Assembly (NCBI GenBank): GCA_963920575.1
Contig: OY986971.1
Span: 26,897,116-26,961,115, forward strand
DNA from: Narthecium ossifragum
Taxonomy: Eukaryota > Streptophyta > Magnoliopsida > Dioscoreales > Nartheciaceae
Reading direction: 5' to 3'
DNA: 64,000 nt
The notes beneath the pieces were generated by a model. That model made no database searches and was not told the DNA's origin. It worked only from the letters and a program-made list of their open reading frames with translations. A program made the translations under genes and the position numbers. Below are positions 22,701-34,955 of this stretch, one piece after another. Each line of letters opens with the position of its first letter. Positions within the stretch are counted from its first letter, which is position 1.

Positions 22701-23749
22701 GAGGTAATTTCAAAAAAAAATTATATTAGAGTGAAAGGGTTTAACTGGTTCATCAAAACTGTCTCTATACCTAAAACCATCAACAATATCCTTACTATGG
22801 TATTTGCTTGTCTAGCCAAAGAAACTCTTAGTTTCTGTATACAATGTGAATGTGAAATCCATCATTCTACATCTGATCACCAAATATAGTGCTACCTATA
22901 TGAGGCTCAAGTGATTTTCTGGTCTTGTAAAATCTTGGCTACATAGTATGATTTCTGGCCATGTCATATATGTTATGTTTACTTGGTAGGCTTCATATTT
23001 TGGGATTTAAAACAGGTCTTTATTTGCTCTTAGATTGTCTAATATACTTGAGGTTAATAGTCTTCAATCTTTCGATGCCTCAAAGTTTAAGGAAAGTAGA
23101 TGAAGTAGAACATGAAATCTAGGAGAACATCTATTAAGAACAAGGGAACAGTCACAGGTTGACATTTCTGTACTACGTAGTGAGTGCTTGTAGGAAGTTA
23201 TGAAACACGGCATAGCTATTCAACTCAGTGCTGGCAAGGTGGGAGCTGCTGAGGTAAAAACCCCTAAAATTATATACCTGTAGAAAAACTCATGGTGTGA
23301 CGACTTTTGAGTTTAGACTGGCCTTTCCATCTCAGACTTGATTAGTGAAGATTATAGTAGAAATACATAGAGAACTACACTTAGCATTGCCGTTCAAAGT
23401 TCTTCTTGTGACTTCAGTTTACTCAACTTGTTGGACATTAAGATATGGGTCGTGCTTCCATCTAATTGTAGCTTTCTTTCTGGTGAGTTCCTTTTATCAG
23501 ATCATTTGATTCAACGCATTGATTATTTTGTAGGATGAAAAGCTCATGGAAGGGGGAAATCTCGACCGAAGACTCGAGATTGCAATTGGTGTAAGAAAGG
23601 GTGAAAAGAAAGTACTCCAACATATTGATGAGATCTTCAGAGAGAGGGAGTTGGAATTGGATGGGCTGGAATACTACCAGGAAAGGAGGCTCCAAGATCT
23701 GGGATTGGCTGGGGAGCAGGGTAAAATTATCTTTTGGGAATCAAAGTAG
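19784..23749 (+). CDS. Rubisco large-subunit N-methyltransferase-like SET-domain protein, chloroplast
   Basis: Six exons: 19784-20301, 20397-20425, 20995-21206, 21745-21867, 22240-22644, 23534-23749 (1503 nt, 500 aa). All phases agree. The N-terminus (MTALLHHLCFPPSPPPPPSL) is Ser/Pro-rich without acidic residues, as expected of a chloroplast transit peptide. The split SET domain starts at GLGLVAQKDIARNEVVLEIP, continues with SPWRPYLDILPD and closes with DLINHSPS and YDLGKSNAELALDYGFIE, the S-adenosylmethionine and active-site motifs. The Rubisco LSMT substrate-binding domain follows, ending ELELDGLEYYQERRLQDLGL. Relatives (pea RBCMT, Arabidopsis At1g14030) trimethylate a lysine of Rubisco large subunit or chloroplast aldolases. 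The 3' part of exon 5 with its donor is tandemly duplicated, and a possible 60-nt cassette exon lies in the last intron. Confidence 0.92.
22599..22715 (+). repeat. 58-bp tandem duplication spanning the exon-5 splice donor
   Basis: Copy 1 (22599-22656) and copy 2 (22657-22715) differ at about two positions (one inserted T and one G to A). Each contains the end of the exon and GAAGAG|GTAATTTC. Only the first donor keeps the reading frame; reading through to the second meets a TAG in copy 2. Confidence 0.92.
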
Positions 23750-24420
23750 GACCAATCAGAATCCCAATCCCTGTGCCATGGCCTCTGCAAACTAACATCT
23801 ATGATCAGCACCTGGATGAGCCTCTCGCTTGTTTTTTGACAACTCTGTGCACCTATGGCTAAACATTTTGGAGTTCTCCATTATTGCAAAGGGCGGGTAG
23901 CAATTCCATTTATCAGAAAATACGCTATGGTGGAGCTAGTCTTTTGGCTCGTCTCTGGACCATCTGATCATGCACCAGCCTATTTAAAACGTCAAAGTAA
24001 CCAGAAGTGGTTGCAGAAAATAGGAGGCAGTCCTTGCATGTAGCTAAACTAGACTAGGAATCTGCATTTGATCATGTCAGCAAATTTATTTTCCAACCAA
24101 ACCAAAGGGAGTATGTGCTTTTGTTCCTCATCTATATATGTGTATTATGCTGCAGAGCGGCATTGCAACATGTATCCTGGCATAATGAATGATAGCAGAC
24201 CAACCTTTTCTCTGGAGGAAAAAGCTCCGAAATGCAGTTAGCAGAGCATTCTTACTTCTTGACTGTCTGTCAGTGCTACTGTTACACTTGAGCTGATTCT
24301 AATCGGCTGGTCACTGCCAACTTGTTTTCTTAGAGTCGGATAGTGCCGACTTGTTTTGGTCACGGGTTTTGGTGTTTTCTGCTTCACTACTGAGGGTGTG
24401 TTTGGTATTGATGAGAATCA
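23750..24420 (+). other. 3' UTR of the methyltransferase gene and spacer
   Basis: No coding block beyond the TAG at 23747-23749. The words GTGTGTTTGGTA at about 24396 often mark transposon insertion edges in plants. Confidence 0.4.
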
Positions 24421-24559
24421 ACGCAATGAGTAGAAGGATTTAAAATCCTTCGTATCTTTATTCTCTATTTTGTTGTCCATGGCTGTTCTATTTAACCATT
24501 ACAGAGCTACAATTGAGGTCCAAGAAAGGAAACAAAATAAACAAATAAAGAAGCTACAA

Positions 24560-24830
24560 TTAAGGTCTATGTATGGGTAAATAATTGATATGCTGTATAG
24601 CTGTGCATATCTAGTCATGTGCTAGCATAGCATATACGTTGAGAGTCCCCTAGTGTAGATGTTATGTACACTCAGCTTGCGGATGAGGAAATTGAATTGA
24701 TCTGAACCCAATGGTTTGGTGAAAATGTCTCCAATTTGATGTTGAGAAGAAACATGGAGAGTGCGAAGAACTAAAGTGATGGAAGTGAGACAAGTGACGG
24801 AGGCAACCATATACATGGTCGGTCGCACCG
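24560..24830 (-). mobile_element. Copia retrotransposon 3' remnant (end of RNase H)
   Basis: The minus strand encodes HVSSQHQIGDIFTKPLGSDQ and FNFLIRKLSVHN, the conserved C-terminal tail of Copia RNase H, then a stop. The sequence after it (GCATATGCTAGCACATGACTAGATATGCAC on minus, in part) recurs at about 26575-26615, suggesting an LTR piece on both sides of the 24.9-26.5 kb region. No full LTRs could be delimited. Confidence 0.65.
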
Positions 24831-24896
24831 GTGTCGATAATCCATAAATTTTTAGATGAAGAAAATGAGCTAAGACAAAAAGATGTACCTGAGAGT

Positions 24897-25400
24897 AGCG
24901 GTGGATCCAGAATTTATATGAGGGAGGATGATTTTAATAGTAAAAAAATTATTATAGAAGAAAATATATAAATAATTAATTAAAAATTTTAAAATAAATA
25001 TCTTATTACATTACCATAGCTATAAAAATAAATAATTACAATTGCTTTATCCTAGTTTTCATACTTTAATAGTATTACATAATATCTTTATTAGGAACAT
25101 CGTCAAAAATTTCTTTCTCGATATATGGAATTAAGCAATCAGTAAGCCACTCATCTCCCATTTAATTGTGCAGCCGAGTCTTCACAATTTTCAAAGCTGA
25201 AAATGCCCTCTCAATAGTTGTCGTTGCAACAGGTAAAGTTAATGTCAAAGTTATAAGTCTGTAAACTAATTTGTAAACCAAATTAGTTCTTGTTACAACC
25301 ATCTTCTCAGCAAGAACAACAATCCCATGAAGCTTTGAAAAGACGTCAGTAGAGCGCTTATGGTGAATATATGTTTCAAACTCATTTTAAAGTATTTTAA
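24897..25400 (-). mobile_element. hAT (ZMYM1/TTF-type) transposase remnant
   Basis: On the minus strand a degenerate frame reads LTLTLPVATTTIERAFSALK, then IVKTRLHN, a stop, MGDEWLTDCLIPYIEKEIF, matching the hAT C-terminal dimerisation domain. It carries at least two internal stops. The edge AGCGGTGGATCCAGAATTTA near 24898 is the usual terminal style of these elements; the other end is missing. Confidence 0.7.
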
Positions 25401-25465
25401 CATCCAAAGGAGAGAAATTGGTTGGATATAACTCAGCAAGATGAAACAATTTTCATGGGAGAGTC

Positions 25466-25569
25466 AAATTTAATGCTTTGACATTAAATTCTGACCTATT
25501 AAATTTAATGCTTTGACATTAATTCTGACCTATTAAATTTAATGCTTTGACATTAAATTCTGACCTATT
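25466..25569. repeat. Three tandem copies of a 35-bp unit
   Basis: Units at 25466-25500, 25501-25534 and 25535-25569 each read AAATTTAATGCTTTGACATT and then AATTCTGACCTATT; the middle copy lacks one A. No coding meaning was found. Confidence 0.92.
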
Positions 25570-25862
25570 ACCAAACCATTTTTTTTCCAGCACCTATTGC
25601 CTGAGAGGTTGGATGTGGATGGAGCTCTTGTGTGGAAAAAGTGCTACCTACATGGTTTGCCGAGGCCGTGGAGAGAGAAGAGCTCTTTAGGAGAGCAATA
25701 AGATGTTGTCACTGCTCATGGGTGATCGATAGCTTTGGAGTATCAGAAGGGCGAGCCATCGCGGCTACTTGATTAGCCAAGCGCTGCGGATCACGCTTAG
25801 TGCGGTAGCCGGGGGGAATATCCATGAAGTTTATAGCATCTGTCTATCGTATGGCCACTAAT

Positions 25863-26416
25863 TAGTGATGACAACGGGGCGGATATTGAAAATACTATAC
25901 CCGTCCTCGCACTCCTCCGCCCATACCTGCACCGCCTCGTCCCCGCGCGGATAATGGGGATAGCGGACCATAACCATCCCAACGGGTACGCGGATATTAC
26001 TCGCAATCCGCGGTTATCCGCAAAACCTAAAAAAATAATTCAATTAGCATTAAGCCTCTAAAATCTAAATCTAAATCCACCAAACTATAATTAACATTCC
26101 GTCTCTAAAATCTAGATCCACCAAACAGTTATCAACAATTAGTCTTTATTAGAGTATTATTACAAAAATAGACTCTCTAAAATCCACCAAACCAACATTT
26201 AGTGATGGGACGGGGCGGATATGCAGGGCGGATATGCGGGGCGGGGTGGATAGCGGAGCGGATATTACCCAATACCATAATCCGCCCCGTACACGCGCGG
26301 ATTTTAAATTTGTAAACCATACCCGTATCCACGAGTAAAAAATCTATACCATACCTGTCCCCATTGATACGGATCGAATCGGTTATCCAACGGAGCGATC
26401 AATTTTGCCATCCCTA
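25863..26416. mobile_element. hAT-type MITE, 554 bp
   Basis: The ends are TAGTGATGACAACGGGGCGG and, reversed, TAGGGATGGCAAAATTGATC, the hAT MITE terminal sequence common in plants. The near-identical 8-bp duplications CCACTAAT (25855-25862) and CCAGTAAT (26417-26424) flank it. The interior is palindromic in part, with GCGGATA words at both ends, and codes for nothing. Confidence 0.8.
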
Positions 26417-26835
26417 CCAGTAATCCCACAATGGGATCAAGTTAGGCGATCACGGCTAGGAAAGTTGGAGTAGTTCTTTTTGTTTTTTGTCGTCAGATCG
26501 GAGGTTGAGGAGTGGAATTTGTCGGGCTAACCAAGGCGGTGGAATCAAGGTTGAGAGGTGGGATAGCTGCAAAAATCGTGCATATCTAGTAATGTGATGG
26601 CATATACGTTAAGAGGTATGGATGTAAAATATAACAGGGTAAAATTTATCCTCCCGTTTAGTACGGGAATAAAAATTATTCTAATTTAAATAATAATAAT
26701 TATTTTTAAAAAAAAATAAAGAGAAGTAGTAGATGAAATAAAAAAAAAAATTTATGAGTGTTTGAAAATAAAATATGAAATAGAGGGAATATTCCCCCTT
26801 AACCGGGTTAACCATCCTCGTACCAAACGGGGTCT

Positions 26836-27357
26836 TATGGGTGTAAACAGGGGTAATTTTTATCATTTGACGTTGGAGGAAGGTCGGTAAAAGAGTGATA
26901 TTCTCTCCCCAAATTTATATTTACATTTTTTTGGCTTCTTGCATATTTTTAAATTTATTTATAATTTTAATTAATTACAATTCCGTCTCTCTTCTAATCT
27001 CTCTATTTTTCTCTCTCTCTTCACCTCTTTGGTTTCTCTCTCCTTTGCCTCCTCCCGCTCTGTCCTCTTTCTATCTCTTCTCGCCTCTCTCAGTCTCTCT
27101 CCCTCTTTCCTCTCTCTTCTGTCTTTCTCCCTTCTCGGCGTTCTCGCCCCTCTTCAGTCTCTCTCTTTCCCACCTCCCACACACACACACACGCGCGCGT
27201 CATCTCATTATTGCTAAGTCAAAACTCAAAATTATAAAACTTATTAGAAGTTAAATTTTGTCATTTCTATCCAAACATAAAGTATTATGCAAACGTTACC
27301 CCTTAATTATCACTCTTGTAAAATTAACCTTGTAATTTTTCAACCTCAAAATTTACA
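26836..27357. mobile_element. Possible MITE with short terminal inverted repeat
   Basis: ATGGGTGTAAA occurs at about 26835 and its complement TTTACACCCAT at about 27350. The interior is AT-rich, then a CT-rich coding-strand run at 26990-27180. No clear TSD, so the call is weak. Confidence 0.3.
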
Positions 27358-27379
27358 CCCATACCAAACTCCCCCCGAA

Positions 27380-28042
27380 TTTAAGATGCCATGACTTCAT
27401 TATCACAGCATTTTTATGAATTTCCTTCGGCATCAACCAAACATTAAAAACTGATAGCCCACCCGATAGAAACTCACTTGAGCTAAAGTTACTCATCAGA
27501 AAATCACTTCAGTCCACCTGCTCCTCAGCAACCAAGCAGCCCAAAGTGAGCTAAAATATTACCTCTGAGCCCATGGCATGGGTACCGTTTGAAAGCAGAG
27601 ACTGGCGGCTCACTTGTGCCATCTAACAGATCAAAACCACAGGTTATATTAGCTAGCCACCATATGCCAAGTCCAGCACTTCCAATTTGCTGAACTATCT
27701 TCCAATATCACCTTAGAGCTCCTCTAAGCAATATCTATCTGCATCTAGATGCCTTGATGATGCTTTCAGTAGCTTCTAAACTCGCACCATCTTTTTACAG
27801 CAAATACAACAGAGCTGCATTGGTGTGACAAAGAAATAACATATGAACAAGAAAGAATTTGGTAGGAGATAATAATAAATGGAAAACCGAAAAAATTGAC
27901 AAATTTGCTTCCTTTACTGCTGCTATTATCCGTGAGGTTTAGTACCCAGGATTGCCTGATGATCCAGAGAGCTGGAGGGTAATAGCAACCCTAATGGGCA
28001 TGAGCACCCATATCTCAGGTTCTTGATTTCTTGCAAACCACA
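27380..28042 (-). other. 3' UTR of the O-fucosyltransferase gene
   Basis: Non-coding sequence after the minus-strand stop at 28043. No other gene signals seen. The exact transcript end is unknown. Confidence 0.4.
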
Positions 28043-31000
28043 TTAAAGAACACTTGAGTTCTCGGATCCCTGGCATTCTGTCCCATTAATGAGGCACTCG
28101 TGAGGGTTTGCATAAAAGTAATCCTCCTCCTTAGGCTTGTCAGCTACCACTTTCCTGCAGGCTGACTGTCCAACCCTCTTCTCATGAGCGTCCTGAACAG
28201 CAGTCACAAATTCATTCCAAGAAAGTGTTTTATTCTCAAGCAAATCTATGAGTCCCACCAAGTTTCTCCGATCCAGCATGATACTTCTCCGAAATCCAAG
28301 ATACCTATCAGAAAACAAAACCAGGAGAGACCAATGGCATCAGTCGGTGGAATAATAGAATGCAGGGCTTAAATAGTAGTCGCACTGGACCCAAAAAAAA
28401 AAACTTCTCTTATCAAACCTGCGATGGCCTTCAACAACCTTTGCCATGTTCCCATCGTACGTTGGAATAAAAATGTCACTGGCTATTGAAACCATGTAAT
28501 CAAGAGCAGCCATTTGAGAAGAGTGGTTCTGAAATTGACGCAAGTCTCCTGGATCTAGCAGCATCTCTTTTCTTACCTGAAACAGTAAACTGTGAGAACG
28601 TTTCATGGAGCTGATAGTGTAAAGTTATGAAAGCAGAGAAATGAGGCAGGACTCATATCTCAGGCAATATAATGAACCACGATACATGAGAATAAATAAG
28701 CATTTCAAGGCCAGAGTCCATTACATAGTAATCCATGGGCATTGTCCAGAATCATTTAGCCTTTGCAATAAGCAGAACATGCTTTTCAGATGCCAAAGTT
28801 GTATTACCATTTAGCATGGCAGAAACAAGGAATTAAAATTGGAAGGTTAGCAGTTCAGTCACCATAGGAGGATCTTACAATTTGAGGAAATGCAGCTTGT
28901 AATGCTCTGAGCCTCCGATCGCTACCATATATCTCACCAGAAGCAATATAAATTTGAGCATCCTTCTTAAAGCCCAAGGCTTGCAAAACCAGTGAGGTCT
29001 CTTCTGGTGTAAGAGGACACAAGCCTTTCAATCTCTTGGCTTCAGATACTATCTCTTTTTCTCGCCACCATGGGTAAGCATACCTGCATAAGAGTAATGT
29101 GTGTTGGTTAATGGAGGCAAACATACAAGGACTTTAAGAAGCAATTAACAGAAACCTGAAAGTCTTACAGAAACATGTTGGAGATATCTTTCAAGTCGTG
29201 CACAGTTGAATTTCTGGTACTTATTACACGAATAACTACAGATAACAATCAAGCGAGCTAAACAAAGAGCAAGAGAATGTTGAATTTTCCTTCTCCTTCC
29301 CCATGCAAACGTATCTAGGCATTCTAACGCATCTATCTTGTATGCTCCAGAAACTAATGCAAGTAATGATTACACTAACACATCAAGAACTGTGAAAGGG
29401 AGATATGGGCAGCCTGGAAATGTGGGGACGATGAGAATTAGATTTAATGTATAGTAAGACTTGCTGACATTTTTTCTATAAAAATCAAACATATGGAAGT
29501 GAAATTTCCTCAAAAGTCCATTTCTGGGGAAGGATGATTCTCCTCCAATCTTACACAGTATTCTACCGTGCAAAAGCGGAAGTTATATGATACTTTGGAT
29601 ATAGAATTGATTTGAAATTCTGGCAACCAATCCTATACCCGAAATTATTACCATATCTTGAGGATGAATGGTTCCTCATGCAAACATACACTATCCTTGT
29701 TTTTTCAGCAATCCAGTATAGACAAGAACAAGGTCTCTGGTTTCCTGTGGGTCAACACAATTAAGCTGACAGGCGTGGTCTAGAGCAGAAACTTATCCTA
29801 CAGTTTTGGTGGAAGTCATTTGATGCAAATTCCAATCTTATGCAACTATCTTCACAGCTTTGACTAAGGGCTTAGTCAAGGCTTTCAGATAATCGATCTA
29901 GAAAGTTTCAGTTCGCTCCTACCCACCAAAAAACGTCCTCATCTCGAAGCAAGTTCAGGGCTATAAAACAGTTAAATCTTTCTGCAAAGCATTATAGTAA
30001 AATTTGTTGTTTAATTTCTGTTAATGCCTCAAAATTCCAGTTAAAATAAATGCCTTTGTTTCCTTGGTTTTCAGTGGCATTAGCATAATCGAAGGCTAAA
30101 TTAATGGCATGAAGTCCATCATACCAGACGCTACAAAGTGTTTCAGTTTCCCTCAACAGCTTATCATGCGTACAACATCCTACCAAATTACTTGGGCCTA
30201 GACATGAAGAAGTGCTGGAGACTACATACACAATGACCACATTAACTAAGAAGGCAAGCTATCATCTAGATGGATATAATGATTGCTGTATTAGGCCTTT
30301 ATCTGGAGGACTTAATCCTTGTAAACTTTTTTGCTTTTTATCTCCTTGAGTGATCAGTAAGCAAAGTGGCTAATGAGAGGTATTCTGCTCAAGACCGATA
30401 TCAAAATTATGGATGATTTATAGTTACTGAAAAAATACAAATTCTCACGAGAAAAGTAGAATATATAAAAAAATGATATCTTTCTCCTGTAAAAACCAAG
30501 ACCTAATTGTGGCAATTAAATCTAGGTGTAGAGAAGAGGAAATTTATCTACAAACCTCATTTTTTTAAGCTCTTCTGCTTCTTTCTCGGAGCAACCATGA
30601 GTACACCCTGAGAAGGCAAGCATATCCATCTCATATCTAAGGTGTAACGCCATGAAAGAACCTCTTCCTCGAAGAATTTCAATCAATTTGTTGCCCAATG
30701 CCTCAATTTCAGGAGTAAACTTTAGTGCCTGATAATTAACGCGGCACCTAAGCTTCTGAAGCTCAACAGAGAGACCGTTATTTGCCAAACGTGCATCAGT
30801 CTTGTTGAAATGTATCACCTCGAATTTGCCAAAAAGAGGCAGAATCTGCAGCAAAAAGGTAAATTTAAAGCATTGAACCTAAATATAAGCAGAGCACGGA
30901 ATTCAATAAACAAACATACATTAAATGAAAATATATAAACAAGTAAAAAAGCAACCCTCATATGAGTTAAAAAAAACCCACGTATGAACTTCTTTGGCCA

Positions 31001-32485
31001 ACCCAAAATAATTATTGGAATTATTTTTACAACTACCCCAAATTGAAGGAACAAATCTAACCTGCTGCAAGTAATATTTCTCGTTTGACCAGCTAACTGG
31101 AGGCATCATAAGCATGCTATGAGAAGCCTTTCTGATAAACTTCTTGGGCAGTCTCTTAACTATGTGTACCTCATCTCTCAATGAATCAATGAAATGGCTC
31201 ACATCAAAAATATCACCAAAATCACTGCAATAAACTTAGAAGGTGGGAACTCAATTAATTATGTGTAGTTGACAAACAACGCAAAGTAATAGACTTTGAA
31301 CCACAGAAACTACCTGGGGTCAGCCCAAAAGGATGTCTTGTCAAGTTCAGGGAGAACCAAGGTGAGATTTAGACAGCGAGCTACAGCTACCATGTCACAT
31401 ATCTGAAATGAGTAGTTCTCAGGAATCAAAGAAACCAAAAGAAAAGCTTTAAAAAAAAATGAGAATTGAAAAATTGAATCTCCTGAAAAAGATTTACATA
31501 CAGCAGCACGCATCTGATTTAGGCCTCCATTGCAAGACACTTTAAGATAGCCATTGCTCTTATAAGTTCCTGCAAAATCGTAGAAATGAAAAATGAACAC
31601 ATAAAGATCCTAATTCAAGTTATATTAATTCAAAGCCTATTGGGAGGTTCGACTTGCATAGATGGAATCTCAGCAACCTGCTAAATGCTGAAGGACGATT
31701 CTGTTAACCATAGACATCAAGATAGCTTTTTATGATGCCATTCTGGAATCATATTGATTCTAGCACTTGGTGTGGATTGGCAAGACGACCGTTGATAGGA
31801 AAGGAAAAGCTACTCTCCAGAGCTAGTTTGGTTTAGGTTCCAATTAGTTGTCCTAAAATCTCTGTTCACAATTTAGATAGTTCAAGCATCTGAGCGAATG
31901 CCTGAACCCTTCGAGAACAGCAGCTATTGGTGCTTTAGGAGGAGAACGTAGCGATTAAAATTCCATAGCAATAGACCCGGATTTCTTTCTACAAGCAGGA
32001 GGAACGGATCAGACATACACGGGGTGAAATTGCGGACTGTCCGATGAAAAATTTTCTTTTTTCTTTCTTTCTGTGCGAACACCAAAAGAGAAATGCTCAT
32101 GATAAACCAACTTACTGGGAGTCGGTAGAGGCGGTGCGGCGGGCGGCACGAGGGCATGAGATCGCAGTGAGGTGTCGGGGAGGGGAGGAGATTCCTCGGT
32201 GGTTACGAGGCCGGACGACAAAAAGTAGCGGGTGGGGTTCCAACCCATAAGGGGGGAGGCGGAGAGTCGGGAAGGCCGGTGCCAGAGATGGCCAAGGGCG
32301 AGGAGCTGCGCCGCGCAGGTCCACATAAGGATGCACGAGCAAATCCACATGAACCACACCTGATGCCGCGACCGAGGAGACGGCAGAGGTGGCTGCGGCC
32401 CCGCAACCGGCGCCACCATGGCTGTCGTCTTCGTCGTTGTCGTCCTCTCTTCCGCCTCCTCAGATCTGATGGCTGAGGCGTCCAT
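28043..32485 (-). CDS. GDP-fucose protein O-fucosyltransferase family (DUF246) protein
   Basis: Eight exons on the minus strand: 32485-32116, 31569-31502, 31402-31314, 31224-31062, 30845-30556, 29083-28879, 28576-28419, 28304-28043 (1605 nt, 534 aa), GT..AG with matching phases. Residues about 42-66 ([20 protein letters not shown]) form a signal anchor typical of Golgi type II enzymes. Conserved family blocks follow: [20 protein letters not shown] and [16 protein letters not shown] (substrate pocket), [18 protein letters not shown] (the HxR motif), [10 protein letters not shown], and [20 protein letters not shown]. Plant members are predicted or shown to transfer sugars to proteins or pectin; the exact acceptor here is unknown. 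The C-terminus with [15 protein letters not shown] is characteristic of this subgroup. The start ATG at 32485 precedes an acidic/Thr-rich stretch before the anchor. Confidence 0.93.
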
Positions 32486-32699
32486 ACCAGCACCCAGTCC
32501 TCGTCATCTCCTCCTCCTCCTCCTCCTATGGGGAAGGGGATGGGGATGGGTGGGTGGCTTTTTTTATTATTTTTTTGTTGCTGCTTATACGAAAATAGGA
32601 TCTAAAGGGAATGTTGGTTGGAGGGGGAGAAGAAGCGCGCAACCTATCACGATTCACGAGGGGTGGTGGTATGACCGACGGGACACACAATGATATTGA

Positions 32700-33780
32700 C
32701 GGCTTCGTTTATCTATCTATAGTATGTAGTAACTAAAGATATAAGCAAAGTCAGCTAGCTCCTTCTTGCTGCTCCATCGCGGTCGTCAATCCCTCCTCCT
32801 ATCCTCAGTGATTACCATCCGCGCCATCGTCGTCGTCTCTGCGACTTAAATGGAAGCACCTCTCCTCATTATCTTTTGGCACTTCGGGAGGCGTGGAGGA
32901 GGTCTAGTCTCTGCTAACAAGGCGCACTAATGTCAATACTCAATACTATGTATAAGTTTTTAGATCATCCCTTCTCCACTTCACACACAAACTACTTATG
33001 GACGCGTCTCTTCTCCCTGCAGGCTGCAGCTGCTAAGACAAGGCGCACTAATACCAATACCATGTATGAATTTTATCCCTTCTCATGTAGGGTTCTTAAT
33101 AATAAATACTACATAGGCAAGGCGCACTAATACCAATACCATGTATGAATTTTATCCCTTCTCACTTCTCAGGTAGGGTTCTTAATAATAAGCTGTCCGA
33201 GCACGTGCGCTGCGCGTCAACCGCCATCCGGGACCGATGTGGTTGACTAAAATAAATCGAGGAAAACAACTTATCAACTGTTTTTAGTGAGGATCAGCCT
33301 GCTTCCAATCATCCAATGGGTATGTTTGGGCGAAGGATTCAAAAATATACTGGCAGACGGATGGATTGATCGTGTCGTGGGGCCAAAAGTTAAATGTCAC
33401 GAGGAAGGCCATAGCTGTCAAAAAATCACTTCTTTCGTTAGTAGTCCTACTCGGTTCAGGGCTCTCATCCTGATTTCCTTCCTGGCGAACCTCTCCTGTC
33501 TTGGGTCGAACATTTTAATCATATCCAGACTGTGGGCGTAATAAGGTGCTTAAGGCCCGCCATCAGCATGGATCAAGACTCAGCTCCATGCTTGATGCCA
33601 TTTTGCAAGGAAATATGGTGGGTAATGGGGTGTTTTGTAGATATTGGTATTGTGTATTTACAAGGAGTTTAATTTCAGAGTAGATTGGGCTGCAAAACAG
33701 GCCCATCTCTCATCCTCCCATCTTTCAGAGGAGGATTGAGTTTCTCACAATAGGTGGGTGAGTTATGCACAGCCTTAGGC
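32700..33780. other. Spacer upstream of the O-fucosyltransferase gene with short duplications
   Basis: No gene is supported. A unit beginning AAGGCGCACTAATACCAATA occurs at about 33040 and 33119 (about 79 bp apart, nearly identical through ATGAATTTTATCCCTTCTCA and GTAGGGTTCTTAATAATAA), with a more diverged copy near 32919. Confidence 0.6.
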
Positions 33781-33788
33781 ATAACTTC

Positions 33789-33944
33789 ATAATAATAATC
33801 ATCATAATCATCATAATCATAATGATCATAATAATAATAATAATAATGATCATAATAATAATAATGATCATAATCATAATAATAATCATAATAATAATAA
33901 TAATCATAATGATCATAATAATAATAATAATAATCATAATGATC

Positions 33945-33993
<49 letters not shown>

Positions 33994-34012
33994 TGATGAT
34001 GATGATGATGAT

Positions 34013-34047
<35 letters not shown>

Positions 34048-34075
34048 CATAATCATAATGATCATAAAAATAATA
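33789..34075. repeat. AAT-type trinucleotide microsatellite with ATC interruptions, about 290 bp
   Basis: A long run of AAT units with frequent CAT/GAT (ATC) units, including pure AAT blocks near 33950-33990 and a GAT block near 33990-34012. Both strands are open (poly-Ile), which is composition only. Confidence 0.95.
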
Positions 34076-34130
34076 ACAATAAGATACACAAAATGATACC
34101 GCATACTAGATCAAAAATCAAAACATTAAT

Positions 34131-34555
34131 TGATGCAGGACGACCTCCAAGAATCACCACTCGAAAGTTGTCCTCCAACCCTAGGAATCACCACCCAGGG
34201 AGCCTTGGGCATCACCACCTAAAGGAGAAGAAACTATTCTTCAATTTTCATTCATCATAATTGGCCCTAATGGGCATACAAATCCCTTATTTATAGCCTT
34301 TTCAAGAGGCTAACTATAATAGGAAATCTAAACAAAGATCAACCCAAATCCTAACAAATCAACCAAAATAAGAAACTAATTCTAAGAAATCAAATAAAAA
34401 ATCCTAGCAAATCAATTTCACATCTGAATCTGATTTTGAAATTCAAATTCAAATTTAGATTCAAATCCAAATTCAAATTTCAGAATTGAATCCAAATTTA
34501 CATATTTGAATCCAAAATTAAATTTATTCCAATTATGAAACTTGCTCCTGCATCA
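34131..34555. mobile_element. Small solo LTR, 425 bp
   Basis: It begins TGATGCAGGA and ends TCCTGCATCA, a perfect 10-bp inverted end pair with TG..CA termini. TTAAT flanks it exactly at 34126-34130 and 34556-34560. No coding sequence. The 5-bp TSD and TG..CA ends favour a solo LTR over a MITE. Confidence 0.85.
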
Positions 34556-34955
34556 TTAATGATACAGCAGCTTCTAGTATCTACGAATTTACAACATTGT
34601 CACAACCATCAATATGTAGTGATTATTTTGAGAAGCATAATTACCATGTCGTTCATTACGTAAGAGATGCATAAAATGTTGCTGGTTTGAAGGTATCATC
34701 ACAGTACTAAGCATGTTTTAGTCAAAGAGAAAAATGTACACAGAATAAAGCATGACAAAGTACTTTTTTAATAGAATATAGCGTGTGCATGTTTCGATCA
34801 GAATTAGTGATCAAATTATAAAATAATTTTTGTTCCTGAGTACACAACTAACTCGTAACTATCAGCTTTTAAATGATGACAAATCTAGGAAAATATTAAG
34901 AGCCTGTACAATTTATTGTTGTCCCTGTTCGATATCCAACCCTTGATTATGCAAT

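Noticed and set aside
26895..27254. 119-codon Ser/Leu/Phe-rich frame
   Set aside because: Product of a CT-rich run (26990-27180); resembles signal peptides only by composition.
33725..34016. Long isoleucine-only frames
   Set aside because: Translation of the AAT/ATC microsatellite.
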